Shown here one piece after another: positions 8,446 to 17,503 of a stretch of DNA of 64,000 nt (positions within the stretch are counted from its first letter, which is position 1; each line of letters opens with the position of its first letter). This DNA is from Pseudaminobacter soli (ex Li et al. 2025) (GTDB lineage Bacteria; Pseudomonadota; Alphaproteobacteria; Rhizobiales; Rhizobiaceae), in NCBI RefSeq assembly GCF_003012705.1, contig NZ_PXYL01000005.1:248001-312000 (forward strand), in the 5' to 3' direction. The notes below the pieces were generated by a model. That model did no database searches, had not been told where the DNA came from, and saw only the letters and a list, made by a program, of their open reading frames with translations. Made by a program: the position numbers and the translations under genes.

Positions 8446-9311
8446 CTATGAAATGAGCTTCGAGCGCCGCCATTCGCTGGGTGCCATGCCGGTGCGAAGG
8501 CGGAAGAAGCGGGAAAAGTAAGCCGGGTCCCTGAAACCGATCTCGTATGCGATGTCTTCCAGCGGGCGGACGGTGAACAGCAGTAGCCGCTTTGCCTCAA
8601 GCAGGCGGCGTTCGTTGACCAGTTCCTTCACCTGCATTCCGAAGGCGGCCTTGCAGGCCTTGGCCAGCAGGTGCGGCGTCGTCGCGAGCGCCGCGGTATA
8701 GCGCTCGACGCTCCAGTTCTCGCGGAAATGCGCATCGATCATGCGGCGCAGCTGGGTCGCGACCACGAGATGCGGCGGATGAGCCGCGGAAGGCAGGTCT
8801 GCGGCAAGGCGGGCGAATCTGCGTCATGATGGCCGATGTGAGGGACGCCATCGCCATCTGGCTGCCCGCTCCGGCGCCGACATATTCCTCGGCGGCGATG
8901 TCGATCAGGTGAGCGAGGCGGTCCCACAGCCTGTCCTCGCCGATGGCCCAAACCATCACCGGCATGTCGAGCGGCAGGATCGTCTGCTCGCGCACCGACA
9001 GCAGGGCACCGTCCGCGATGGAGATGACGACGGCATCGCTTTCTCGGCTCGACAGAAAATCCATGCACGATCCCGCTCGGCACGAAGCTCACGGCCGGCG
9101 CGGAAAAGTCCAATCTTTTGTCTTCGATGAAGTAGGAGCCACTGCCGCGCATCCAGTAGGTGATCTGCCCCATCAGGTCGTGCTTGTGCGCACTCACCTG
9201 TCCCTGATGCAGGCTTTTCCGTGCCATGACCGTTTCCACATGGAAAAAGCCGGGTTCGAGCGGTTGCTCCGGCTCGCCATAGACAAAGAAACTGGGAATA
9301 GCCTCGCCCAT
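8446..9311 (-). pseudogene. AraC-family regulator (HpaA/PobR type), broken by two +1 frameshifts
   Basis: Read across three frames, this gives a normal AraC regulator of about 287 residues. The N-terminal cupin part starts IPSFFVYGEPEQ (ATG 9311 after GGGGGGATC), a middle part follows in a second frame, and the C-terminal double helix-turn-helix (QLRRMIDAHFRENW to SEWRRSK) is in a third. The frame changes near 9044 and 8818; removing one base (T on the plus strand, A in the gene) at each restores SVEPESDAVV and MTQFARLAADL. It is divergent from hpaB, as expected for the activator HpaA. It is either inactive or the assembly has two indels. Confidence 0.8.
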
Positions 9312-9407
9312 GATCCCCCCGAAAAAGTGCAAGCCATTTTGCCATTCTGTCCATGGCGACAGCCGGACGCAATGCCTAGTCTCGATGCAACTCACGGGAG
9401 GAGTGAC
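9312..9407. promoter_or_regulatory. Divergent control region of hpaA-like pseudogene and hpaBC
   Basis: This 96-base gap must hold both promoters. It contains a direct repeat GCCATT at 9333-9338 and 9341-9346 and the strong Shine-Dalgarno GGGAGGAG before hpaB. AraC regulators bind direct repeats, so the GCCATT pair is a weak candidate site. Confidence 0.3.
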
Positions 9408-10946
9408 ATGAGAGCTGAAGAGTTTCGAGCCGACGCGGCGCGGCCGTTCACTGGCGCCGAATATCTGGAAAGCCTGCGCGACGGGCGTGAGGTCTATATC
9501 AACGGCGAAAAGGTCGCGGACGTCACCGCCCATCCGGCGATGCGCAATTCGGTCAGGTCGCTTGCCCGCCTTTACGACGCGCTGCACGATCCGGCGAAGA
9601 AGGACGTCCTGACGTCGCCGACCGATACCGGCTCGGGCGGCTACACGCACAAATATTTCCGCGTCGCGCGGTCCTCGGCCGACCTCGCGGCGCAGCAGGG
9701 AGCCATCGCCGAGTGGGCACGCATGTCCTATGGCTGGATGGGGCGCACCGCCGACTACAAGGCCGCTCTGATGAACACGCTGGGAGCCAATGCCGCATGG
9801 TACGGCCCCTTCAAGGACAACGCACTCGCCTGGCACAAGCGGGCCCAGGAGGCCGCGCTGTTCATGAACCACGCGATCGTCAACCCGCCGATCGATCGCC
9901 ACAAGCCCGCAGATGCCGTGAAGGACGTGTTCGTCCACATCACCAAGGAGACGGATGCCGGCATCTATGTGTCCGGCGCCAAGGTCGTGGCGACCTCATC
10001 GGCACTGACCCACTACAATTTCCTGGCGCAGAGCTCGGCCACCGTGACCGAAGACCCGTCGCTGTCGGTCATGTTCATCGTGCCGATGAACGCGCCCGGG
10101 ATAAAAATGTTTTGCCGTGTCTCCTATGAGCAGACGGCCAACACGGTCGGCCATCCCTTCGACTATCCCCTCTCCTCCCGCTTCGACGAGAACGACGCGA
10201 TCCTGGTGCTCGACAACGTGTTCGTGCCCTGGGAGGACGTGCTGGTGCTGCGCGACGCCGCCAAGATCCTGTCCTTCCATCCGGCGTCGGGCTTCATGCA
10301 TGGCTACTGCTTCCAGGGCTGCACACGCTTTGCGGTGAAGCTCGACTTCCTCGCCGGGCTTCTGGCCAAGGCGCTGCGGGCGACGGGCGGCGATGCCTTC
10401 CGCGGCAACCAGGCGGCACTCGGCGAAGTCATCGCGCTCCGGCACATGTTCTGGAGCTTCTCCAACGCCATGGCCTACAACCCTATCCCCTGGGCGGATG
10501 GCGCGGTGCTTCCCAATCTGGAAGCAGCACTTTCCTACCGGACTTTCATGTCAGAAGCCTATCCGCGCGTGATCGAGACAATCCGCAAGGTCATCGCCTC
10601 GGGCCTCATCTACCTGCCTTCGTCCGCAAAGGATTTCGGCAATGACGAGATCGACCGCTACCTGGCGCAATATGTGCGCGGCTCCAACGACATGGGCCAT
10701 ATCGAGCGCATCAAGATCATGAAGCTCTTGTGGGACGCGACCGGCACCGAGTTCGGCGGCCGCCACGCCCTCTACGAGCTCAACTATGCCGGCGCGCCGG
10801 AGGAAGTCAGGCTGCAGGTGCTGAAGGGCGCCGAGCGCGGCGGGCGCCTCAAGGAAATGGAGGCGCTGGTCGACACCTGCATGGCCGACTACGATCAGAA
10901 CGGCTGGACGAACGACACCTGGCTGCCGCCCCTTGGCCAGTCCTGA
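9408..10946 (+). CDS. hpaB: 4-hydroxyphenylacetate 3-monooxygenase, oxygenase subunit
   Basis: 512 residues, the usual length for HpaB. It uses FADH2 and O2 to add an ortho hydroxyl to 4-hydroxyphenylacetate, giving homoprotocatechuate (3,4-dihydroxyphenylacetate). Family landmarks include the N-terminal TGAEYLESLRDGREVYINGEKV, cut here to TGAEYLESLRDGR, and the acyl-CoA-dehydrogenase-like helical C-terminus. ATG 9408 has GGGAGGAG eight bases upstream. The partner reductase follows after 3 bases. The rest of the pathway lies 11 kb away at 21.8-27.3 kb. Confidence 0.92.
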   Translation: MRAEEFRADAARPFTGAEYLESLRDGREVYINGEKVADVTAHPAMRNSVRSLARLYDALHDPAKKDVLTSPTDTGSGGYTHKYFRVARSSADLAAQQGAIAEWARMSYGWMGRTADYKAALMNTLGANAAWYGPFKDNALAWHKRAQEAALFMNHAIVNPPIDRHKPADAVKDVFVHITKETDAGIYVSGAKVVATSSALTHYNFLAQSSATVTEDPSLSVMFIVPMNAPGIKMFCRVSYEQTANTVGHPFDYPLSSRFDENDAILVLDNVFVPWEDVLVLRDAAKILSFHPASGFMHGYCFQGCTRFAVKLDFLAGLLAKALRATGGDAFRGNQAALGEVIALRHMFWSFSNAMAYNPIPWADGAVLPNLEAALSYRTFMSEAYPRVIETIRKVIASGLIYLPSSAKDFGNDEIDRYLAQYVRGSNDMGHIERIKIMKLLWDATGTEFGGRHALYELNYAGAPEEVRLQVLKGAERGGRLKEMEALVDTCMADYDQNGWTNDTWLPPLGQS

Positions 10947-10949
10947 CCG

Positions 10950-11471
10950 GTGAACGCCATGGGCGAGGCCGTTTCCAGGACTGAATTCCGAAACGCGATG
11001 GCGCGGGTCTGCGCGCCGGTCAATGTCGTCACCACCAACGGACCCGCCGGGCGCGGCGGGTTCACCGCCACCGCCATGTGCTCGGTCACCGACGATCCGC
11101 CCAGCGTGCTCGTCTGCATGAACAGCCGCTCGGCGCAGTGTCCGCTCTTCATCGAAAACCAGCGCTTCTGTGTGAATGTGCTGAGCCACGACCACAAGGA
11201 ACTGGCGGCCCATTTCGCGGGCGCGACGGCGGACATGGCCGAACGCTATGCCGCCGCAGACTGGGTCGAAATGAAGTCCGGCAGCCATGCGCTGGCGGAC
11301 GCGATCGTGGCACTGGACTGCGAACTGGCCGACGCAAGGCTCGTCGGCACGCATCACCTCTTCATCGGCCGCGTGGTCGACATTCGCTCACGCTCGGACG
11401 GCAACGCGCTTCTCTACTTCGACCGCCACTACGTTCACGTGCCGACGCAGCTCGGTAGCTTCGGCGGCTGA
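10950..11471 (+). CDS. hpaC: Flavin reductase of 4-hydroxyphenylacetate hydroxylase
   Basis: 173 residues from a GTG at 10950; an ATG at 10959 is the alternative. It belongs to the small flavin-reductase/FMN-binding split-barrel family: RNAMARVCAPVNVVTTNG, then TATAMCSVTDDPPSVLVCMN, then the conserved FCVNVLS. It reduces FAD with NADH and hands it to HpaB. Spacing to hpaB is 3 bases, so the two are surely co-translated. Its 3' end converges on the aldehyde dehydrogenase gene with only 44 bases between. Confidence 0.9.
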   Translation: MNAMGEAVSRTEFRNAMARVCAPVNVVTTNGPAGRGGFTATAMCSVTDDPPSVLVCMNSRSAQCPLFIENQRFCVNVLSHDHKELAAHFAGATADMAERYAAADWVEMKSGSHALADAIVALDCELADARLVGTHHLFIGRVVDIRSRSDGNALLYFDRHYVHVPTQLGSFGG

Positions 11472-11515
11472 ACGCGGATCGGCGGACCTACCACTGATCC
11501 CTGTCGCAACCGACC

Positions 11516-12994
11516 CTACAGCTGAATCCAGGCCGTCTTCAAATCCACATACTTGTCCAGCGCGTGCAGCGACTTGTCATAGCCGTTGCCGGACTGCTTG
11601 ACGCCGCCCAGCGGCACGGTGTTGTCCGCGCCGCCATAGGTGTTCACATGCACCACTCCGGCGCGGATGCCGCACACCATGCGGTGCGCGCGGGAAAGGT
11701 TCGAGGTCCATACCGCCGATGCCAGGCCATATTCGGTGGCGTTGGCGATGCGCAGCGAGTCCGCCTCGTCGTCGAAGGGGATGATGGACAGGATCGGCCC
11801 GAAAACCTCTTCCCTGGCGAGCGTCATTTCCGGCGAGACGTCGAAGACGGTCGGCTCCATGTAGAACCCGCCGGTTTCTTCCAGGATGCGCTTGCCGCCG
11901 GTTCTGAGGCGTGCGCCCTCGCCAAGAGCCTGCTCCGCGAAGCTGAGATTTTTGCGCAGTTGAACATCGCTTGAAATCGCCCCTGCTTGCGTCGTGAGCA
12001 GCAGCGGGTCGCCCACCTTCATCTCGGCGGCAATGGCCGCGACCTTTTCGGAAAACGCCTCGCAAATCGAACGCTCGACGAGCAGGCGCGAGCCGGCAAC
12101 GCAGACCTGACCGGAGTTGCGGAAGATGCCAAAGGCCGAAACTTTCGCCGCCTGGTCGAGGTCCGGAGCGTCGGCAAAGACGATGTTGGGCGACTTTCCG
12201 CCGAGTTCCAGATAGACGCGCTTGAGGTTGGAGCGCGCCGAATATTCGAGGAGGCGCCGGCCGACATTGCCCGAGCCGGTGAAGGCAAGCACGTCGATGT
12301 CGGGGTGCAGGCCGATCGCTTCGCCGGTCACCGCGCCCCTGCCCGTCACGACATTGAGAACGCCCTCCGGCAGACCGGCCTCGGCGCAGATCTCGGCCAG
12401 TCGCAGCAGGGTCAGCGACGCCCCTTCAGCAGGCTTCAGCACGACCGAATTGCCAGCCGCGAGCGCCGGCGCCACCTTCCAGGCGCCGATCATCATCGGA
12501 AAATTCCACGGTACGATGGCCGCGACGACGCCAACGGGCTCGCGGTGGATAAGGCCGAGAACGTTGCCGGCCGTTGGCGCGACCTCGCCATAAACCTTGT
12601 CGAGCGCTTCGGCATAGTAGCGGAACGTGCCCGCGGCACTTCCCGGCTCCGCCTTCAGCGCCATGGAGATCTCGGTGCCGTTGTCGCGCACGCCGAGCAC
12701 CGCAAGCTCCAGCGCGTGCTTCTCGATCAGGTCGGCGATCCGGCCCAGCACCTTCTTCCGCTCGGCAGGGGCGGCCTTTGACCAGACGCCCTTTTCGAAG
12801 GCAGCGCGGGCGGCACCAACTGCCGCATCCACATCATGGTTGTCAGCGTCGGCAATGGTCGTGAGCCGGCTTCCGTCGATGGGCGAAATCACATCCATCG
12901 TCGCGCCCGACCGAGCCTCGCGCCAGTTGCCCGCCACAAACAGCTCTTGCGCTGGAACACTGTTCAGACGCAACTGGTCGATCTTTTCCTGCAT
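11516..12994 (-). CDS. NAD(P)-dependent aldehyde dehydrogenase, PuuC-like
   Basis: 492 residues. The general-base Glu263 lies in YLELGGKSPN and the nucleophile Cys298 in NSGQVCVAG; the NAD-binding PWNFPMMIGAWK is intact. Closest in style to gamma-glutamyl-aminobutyraldehyde / aminoaldehyde dehydrogenases. It lies downstream of an APC amine permease on the same strand with a strong hairpin between them. It could oxidise the aldehyde made by the kinase/phospho-lyase genes opposite, or the succinic semialdehyde from the hpa pathway; sequence does not decide. Confidence 0.88.
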   Translation of the reverse strand: MQEKIDQLRLNSVPAQELFVAGNWREARSGATMDVISPIDGSRLTTIADADNHDVDAAVGAARAAFEKGVWSKAAPAERKKVLGRIADLIEKHALELAVLGVRDNGTEISMALKAEPGSAAGTFRYYAEALDKVYGEVAPTAGNVLGLIHREPVGVVAAIVPWNFPMMIGAWKVAPALAAGNSVVLKPAEGASLTLLRLAEICAEAGLPEGVLNVVTGRGAVTGEAIGLHPDIDVLAFTGSGNVGRRLLEYSARSNLKRVYLELGGKSPNIVFADAPDLDQAAKVSAFGIFRNSGQVCVAGSRLLVERSICEAFSEKVAAIAAEMKVGDPLLLTTQAGAISSDVQLRKNLSFAEQALGEGARLRTGGKRILEETGGFYMEPTVFDVSPEMTLAREEVFGPILSIIPFDDEADSLRIANATEYGLASAVWTSNLSRAHRMVCGIRAGVVHVNTYGGADNTVPLGGVKQSGNGYDKSLHALDKYVDLKTAWIQL

Positions 12995-13032
12995 GACGGG
13001 TTCCTGTCGGCGAATTCGTATCGAGAATGGTT

Positions 13033-13062
13033 GAACCGGCGGGGGAACTCCCCCGCCGGTTC
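13033..13062 (-). terminator. Very stable hairpin between APC permease and aldehyde dehydrogenase
   Basis: A perfect 13-bp GC stem (arms 13033-13045 and 13050-13062) with the 4-base loop AACT. It follows the permease stop at 13070 and precedes the next start at 12994 on the same strand. No U-run follows, so it may act as partial terminator, mRNA stabiliser or attenuator, letting the two genes differ in expression. Confidence 0.6.
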
Positions 13063-13069
13063 ATGACTA

Positions 13070-14521
13070 TCAGGCTTCCATGCCGGCGCCGAGGCGCGCG
13101 AAGGAAACGCTGTTTCGGGATTTGAGCGATGCCGCGAGGGCAAAGCCGATGATGCCGGCAATCAGCACCAGGCCCGGCAGGAAGACGGCAAGGAAGCCGC
13201 CAGCACCCGCCAGGTCGCCGAAATTGGAGGCGATGAAGATCACCAGCGCCAGAAGGATGAGGCCGGTGATCGCCGGGATGATCCTGGTCACCAGTGCGCT
13301 CGGCTCAAGACCGGGATTGCGGCCGAAGAAGACCACGATGGCAAAGGCCGTCAGCGCCATCAAAACCATGATGGCGAGCGTGCCGACATTCGTCAGCCAG
13401 GAGAAGAGAGCCAGAACCGGGTCCTGACCGGTGAAGGCGAAAAGCCCGATGACGAGAACCGCAATGATCGTCTGGATGACCGAAGCGACATGGGGGCTCT
13501 GGTAGACCCGATGGGTAACGCCGATCGATTCCGGCAGCAGCTTTTCGCGGCCGGCCACATACATGTAGCGGGCAACGCCATTGTGGAAGGCAAGCACGCT
13601 GGCGAACAGGCTGGTGACGAACAAGAGGCTCATGATCGGAGGCAGCCAGGAGCCGACATAGCGCTCGGCCAGGCCGAAGAGGAAGGTCGTCGGATCGGCA
13701 AGTCCCTGCAGTTCAGGCACCAGCTTGTCGGCGCCCGCGCCGTTCACCATCAGCCACGAGGTGAACATGTAGAACAGGCCGATGATCAGCACCGAGATGT
13801 AGGTCGCGCGCGGCACGGTCTTGTGTGGTTCGCGGGCTTCCTCGCTGTAGATCGTGGTCGCCTCGAAGCCGATGAAGGCGGCGAAGCAGAAGAGAATGCC
13901 GATGGACGGCGAGCCACTGAAGAAGGCGGTGGGCGTGAAGGACGAGAAGCCAAGACCGCCGTCACCGCCCTTGCCGAGGATCGCGACGTTGATGACCATC
14001 ACGACCGCATATTCCAGGAGGACGAGAACGGTCAGGATCTTCGCCGAAAGGTCGACGCGGCGATAGCCGAACACCGCAACCAGCGCGATGCCGATATAGG
14101 TCCACACCCACCAGGGCAATTCCAGCCCAAGGCCAGCAAAGAAGCCCGACGTGGCGGCGCCGAACAAGCCGAAAATGCCGATCTGCATGCAATTATAGGC
14201 AAGGATGGCGATCAGAGCGGCAGCGCCCCCCATCATGCCGCCAAGCCCCTGTGCGGTGTATGCGTAGAAAGCGCCGGCGTTGCGGATATGCCGCGCCATG
14301 GCGACATAGCCGACCGCAAATAGCAGCAGAACGGTGGTGACCAGCAGGAAGCCGGCCGGAATGCCGGCGCCGTTGCCGAGCATCATTGAAAGCGGCACGC
14401 CGCCTGCGACCGCCGTCAGCGGCGCGGCTGCCGAAACCACGAGAAACGTGACCGCGCCGACACCAAGCGCATTCTTGCGCAGTTGGTTCGCCCCGGTCGC
14501 GGGCGAAGATTGACTGTCCAT
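13070..14521 (-). CDS. APC-superfamily amino acid/amine permease
   Basis: 483 residues with about 12 hydrophobic helices and the APC opening VGAVTFLVVSAAAPLTAVAGGVP, cut here to VSAAAPLTAVAGG, plus GFEATTIYSEEAREPHKTVPRA in the sixth helix region (GFEATTIYSEEA), typical of APC family exchangers/symporters for amino acids and polyamines. The start at 14521 follows AAAAGGGGAGCG; a longer in-frame start at 14575 lacks such a signal. It is divergent from the IclR gene and is probably its main target. Confidence 0.88.
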   Translation of the reverse strand: MDSQSSPATGANQLRKNALGVGAVTFLVVSAAAPLTAVAGGVPLSMMLGNGAGIPAGFLLVTTVLLLFAVGYVAMARHIRNAGAFYAYTAQGLGGMMGGAAALIAILAYNCMQIGIFGLFGAATSGFFAGLGLELPWWVWTYIGIALVAVFGYRRVDLSAKILTVLVLLEYAVVMVINVAILGKGGDGGLGFSSFTPTAFFSGSPSIGILFCFAAFIGFEATTIYSEEAREPHKTVPRATYISVLIIGLFYMFTSWLMVNGAGADKLVPELQGLADPTTFLFGLAERYVGSWLPPIMSLLFVTSLFASVLAFHNGVARYMYVAGREKLLPESIGVTHRVYQSPHVASVIQTIIAVLVIGLFAFTGQDPVLALFSWLTNVGTLAIMVLMALTAFAIVVFFGRNPGLEPSALVTRIIPAITGLILLALVIFIASNFGDLAGAGGFLAVFLPGLVLIAGIIGFALAASLKSRNSVSFARLGAGMEA

Positions 14522-14642
14522 GTTTTCGCTCCCCTTTTGGCAGCTTCTGCCATCTGCCCTTGGACGGTTCTCCAAAGGCCTCCTCCGTCGAAGCGGGTTG
14601 AGACAGCGAATTTCCTCTTGCCGTCTGTCTATTTCGGTTCAT

Positions 14643-14665
14643 TATTTGAACCGTCGCTTCAAATA
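14643..14665. promoter_or_regulatory. Inverted-repeat operator between APC permease and IclR gene
   Basis: TATTTGAA-N7-TTCAAATA, perfect 8-base arms, midway in the 285-base gap between two divergent starts (14521 and 14807). IclR regulators bind short palindromes in just such gaps, so autoregulation and control of both operons is likely. No other named element is seen in 14522-14806. Confidence 0.55.
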
Positions 14666-14806
14666 TAGACTTGCAAAGGACGCATCTACCTGTCAAGTTA
14701 TTTCGCATGTTAAGTATCCCGGCCCGATAGAATCGGCCACTCAGCGATCACCACAAGGGGACAGGTATCGGGAGACTTCAGGCGGCGCTCAGCAGCGGAG
14801 GAATTG

Positions 14807-15589
14807 ATGAGCACCATCGGAAAGGCGCTGACTTTGCTGGACGCGGTATCGCGCCTGGAGAAGGACGTCGGGCTCACCGAGATCGCAAGGCACTGCGGGC
14901 TCGACAAGGCTACCGCGCGCCGCTTCCTCGTCGAGCTGGAGAAGCACGGCTTCGTCGAGCAGGACCCCGAGACCCGGCGCTATCGGATCGGCGGAGCGCC
15001 GGTGCGGCTTGCGCGCATTCGCGAGGCCCGTTTTCCCTATCTCAGCACCGCCGCCCCCTTCGTCCGGGAACTGGCGGAGGCGTCGGGCGAAACCGTGCAC
15101 CTGTCGGAATATGCTGCCGGCAGGTTGTCGACGATCCTGGTGGAGGACTCGCCGCGCGCAAACCGCGTCATCGTCGATGTCGGCAGCGTTCTGCCTTTCC
15201 ACGCTACAGCGTCTGGCCTCGCCTTCCTTGCCTTCTGCTCCGCCAGACAGCTGGAGGACGTGCTGTCCGCGCCGCTCGAAGCCTTCACCGAAAACACGGT
15301 CACCTCCGCAAACGACCTGCGCAGCCTGTTGGCCGAAACGGCGAGGCGCGGCTATTCGGTCTGCCTGCAGGGCCTCGAAAGCGGCGTGATCAGCACGGCG
15401 GCACCAATAAAGGCGCCCAACAGCCTGCCCATCGGCACCATCGCGGTCGCCGCACCCTTGGTCCGCGCCGACGAGGCAACGATCCACCGGCTCGGATCGA
15501 CCACTGCGGCCACCGCAAAACGCATTTCGGAAAAATTCTTTGGACTTGAGCAGCTTGCTGCTCAGCCGCTGGCGAGGAGGGCCGGCTGA
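14807..15589 (+). CDS. IclR-family transcriptional regulator
   Basis: 260 residues. Winged helix-turn-helix at about residues 5-60 (GLTEIARHCGLDKATARRFLVELEKHGFV, quoted in part as GLDKATARRFLVELEKHG), then the IclR effector domain to the end. ATG 14807 is preceded by GCGGAGGAA; a TTG three bases earlier is also open. It heads a run of six genes on the plus strand with overlaps or very short gaps, so it probably senses that operon's substrate. Confidence 0.88.
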   Translation: MSTIGKALTLLDAVSRLEKDVGLTEIARHCGLDKATARRFLVELEKHGFVEQDPETRRYRIGGAPVRLARIREARFPYLSTAAPFVRELAEASGETVHLSEYAAGRLSTILVEDSPRANRVIVDVGSVLPFHATASGLAFLAFCSARQLEDVLSAPLEAFTENTVTSANDLRSLLAETARRGYSVCLQGLESGVISTAAPIKAPNSLPIGTIAVAAPLVRADEATIHRLGSTTAATAKRISEKFFGLEQLAAQPLARRAG

Positions 15590-16842
15590 TGAATGCGATG
15601 AACCGTCTACCCAACATACTTGTCCTGGGAACGGGAGACACAAAGAGCGAGGAACTCGAATTCATGGCTTCCGTCATTCAGGAAGCCGGTGGCGTGCCGG
15701 TCATGGTAGACGTCAGCATTCTTGGCGATCCTCCCTACACGCCTGAATATTCGCGGCACGACGTTGCCGCCGCCATCGGCAAGACCATCGAGGCGATCGC
15801 GACCAGCGGCGACGAAAACAGCGCCATGGAACTGATGGCGTCTGGTGCTGCCACCCTCGTCCGCAACCTCCATGAAGCCGGCCAGGTGGATGGCGTCATC
15901 GTCCTTGGCGGCTCGCTCGGCACCGACCTTGCGCTCGACGTCGCCGCCGTCCTGCCGCTCGGCGTGCCAAAATTCGTCGTATCGACCATCGCCTATTCGC
16001 ATCTTCTGCCGCCGGAACGCATCGCGCCGGACCTGATGATGATTCTGTGGGCCGGTGGGTTGTACGGACTGAACAGCATCTGCCGTTCGGTACTGTCGCA
16101 GGCCTGCGGCGCGGTCGTCGGCGCCGCCCGCTTCGGCATCAGGCCGAGCAGCGAGCGGCCGCTCATCGGCATGACCTCGCTGGGGTCGAGCTGCCTCAAA
16201 TACATGAAATACCTCAAGCCCGAGCTGGAGCGCCGCGGTTACGACGTCGCCGTCTTCCACGCGACTGGTATGGGCGGCCGCGCCTTCGAGGCGATTGCCG
16301 CGCAGAAGGGGTTTGCCGCGGTCTTCGATTTCTGCATCCAGGAGGTGAGCAACCACCACCATGGAACGGTGGTGACCTCCGGCCCGGACCGCATGGAAAA
16401 TGCGGGCCGCGTCGGCATACCCCAGCTGGTGGCGCCCGGCGCGGTCGACATGGTGGACCTGCAGGCCTGGCGCGAACTGCCCGCTGCCCTGGCCGACCGG
16501 CCCTATCACGCCCACAACCGGCTGATCGGCTCGGTCACCACCGCTCCGGAAGGGCGGCGCGAGATCGCCCGCGTCATCGGCGGCAAGCTGGCCGGCACGA
16601 ACGCCGAGGTCGCGTTCATCCTGCCGCTCAAGGGCATCCAGGAGTGGGACCAGGAGAACGAGCCGTTGCACGAGCCCGAAGCGCTGGACGCCTTCATCGA
16701 CGAGATGCGTCGCGCGGTTCCCGGGAGCGTCAGCCTGCACGAGGTTGACAGCCACATCAACGAGCTGGAATTTTCGCAAAAAGCGCTCGCTATCTTCGAC
16801 GAATGGATCGCACGCGGCATCGTGCCCGGGGGCCGGCCATGA
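15589..16842 (+). CDS. Tm-1-like ATP-binding (UPF0261) family protein
   Basis: 417 residues, full length for the family. The start overlaps the IclR stop (ATGA type). Recognisable parts are the N-terminal LVLGTGDTKSEELEFMASVI, cut to LGTGDTKSEELEF, a middle GVIVLGGSLGTDLALDVAAVLP region, and a C-terminal half with GVLP-type loops (FHATGMGGRAFEA). The plant homologue is the Tm-1 resistance protein's N-terminal domain; the bacterial enzyme activity is not established to my knowledge. Its frequent TIM-barrel companion gene is absent here, and a HAD phosphatase follows instead. Confidence 0.85.
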   Translation: MNAMNRLPNILVLGTGDTKSEELEFMASVIQEAGGVPVMVDVSILGDPPYTPEYSRHDVAAAIGKTIEAIATSGDENSAMELMASGAATLVRNLHEAGQVDGVIVLGGSLGTDLALDVAAVLPLGVPKFVVSTIAYSHLLPPERIAPDLMMILWAGGLYGLNSICRSVLSQACGAVVGAARFGIRPSSERPLIGMTSLGSSCLKYMKYLKPELERRGYDVAVFHATGMGGRAFEAIAAQKGFAAVFDFCIQEVSNHHHGTVVTSGPDRMENAGRVGIPQLVAPGAVDMVDLQAWRELPAALADRPYHAHNRLIGSVTTAPEGRREIARVIGGKLAGTNAEVAFILPLKGIQEWDQENEPLHEPEALDAFIDEMRRAVPGSVSLHEVDSHINELEFSQKALAIFDEWIARGIVPGGRP

Positions 16843-17486
16843 CCGGACGCGCACTGATCCTCGATTTCGGCGGCGTCGTCACGCGCACACTTTTCGAGAC
16901 ACATGACGTGACCGAACGCGCGCTCGGACTTGCACCCGGCAGCCTGACCTGGCGCGGACCGTTCGACCCGGCGACCGATCCGGTCTGGGTGTCCATGCAG
17001 AAGCGCGAGATCACCGAGCGCGATTACTGGATGACGCGCACCCAGGAGGTCGGCCGTCTCGTCGGCGAGGAATGGACCGACATGAAGACCTTCGTGCAGC
17101 GGGCCCGCGGAGCCGATGCCGAACTGGTGCTGCGCCCGGAAGCGCGCGACGCGATCCTGAAGGCGAAAGCGGCCGGCATCCGGCTCGCTATTCTCTCCAA
17201 CGAGCTCGACCTGTTTTACGGCGTCGAGTTCCGCAAGCGCTTCCCGCTGATCGATCTCTTCGAGATCATCGTGGACGCCACCTACACCAAGATTTTGAAG
17301 CCCGATCCCCGCGCCTATGAGCTTGTTCTGTCGGAACTCGACCTGCCGCGCGAGGCCTGCGTCTTCGTCGACGACCAGAAGAAGAATATCGAGGGCGCCG
17401 AAGCGGTGAAGCTTCCTTGCGTCCATTTCGATGTCACCCGGCCTGCCGAGGGCTATGCGACAGCCCTCACCATGCTCGGCCTTTGA
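16839..17486 (+). CDS. HAD-superfamily hydrolase
   Basis: 215 residues. Motif I is LDFGGVVT (nucleophile Asp7 or so), motif II is the Ser in LAILSNE, motif III Lys in KILKPDPRAY, and motif IV FVDDQKKNIEGA. Gly replaces the second motif-I Asp of true phosphatases, as in the epoxide-hydrolase-N/dehalogenase-like branch, so phosphatase activity is uncertain. The start overlaps the preceding stop by four bases (ATGA), so it is translationally coupled to the Tm-1-like gene. Confidence 0.85.
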   Translation: MTGRALILDFGGVVTRTLFETHDVTERALGLAPGSLTWRGPFDPATDPVWVSMQKREITERDYWMTRTQEVGRLVGEEWTDMKTFVQRARGADAELVLRPEARDAILKAKAAGIRLAILSNELDLFYGVEFRKRFPLIDLFEIIVDATYTKILKPDPRAYELVLSELDLPREACVFVDDQKKNIEGAEAVKLPCVHFDVTRPAEGYATALTMLGL

Positions 17487-17503
17487 ACGGACAGGAACGA
17501 AAA

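Noticed and set aside
11516-12994. Reading the aldehyde dehydrogenase as part of the hpa operon
   Set aside because: It is on the opposite strand to hpaC and follows the APC permease; a link to succinic semialdehyde is possible but not supported by sequence.
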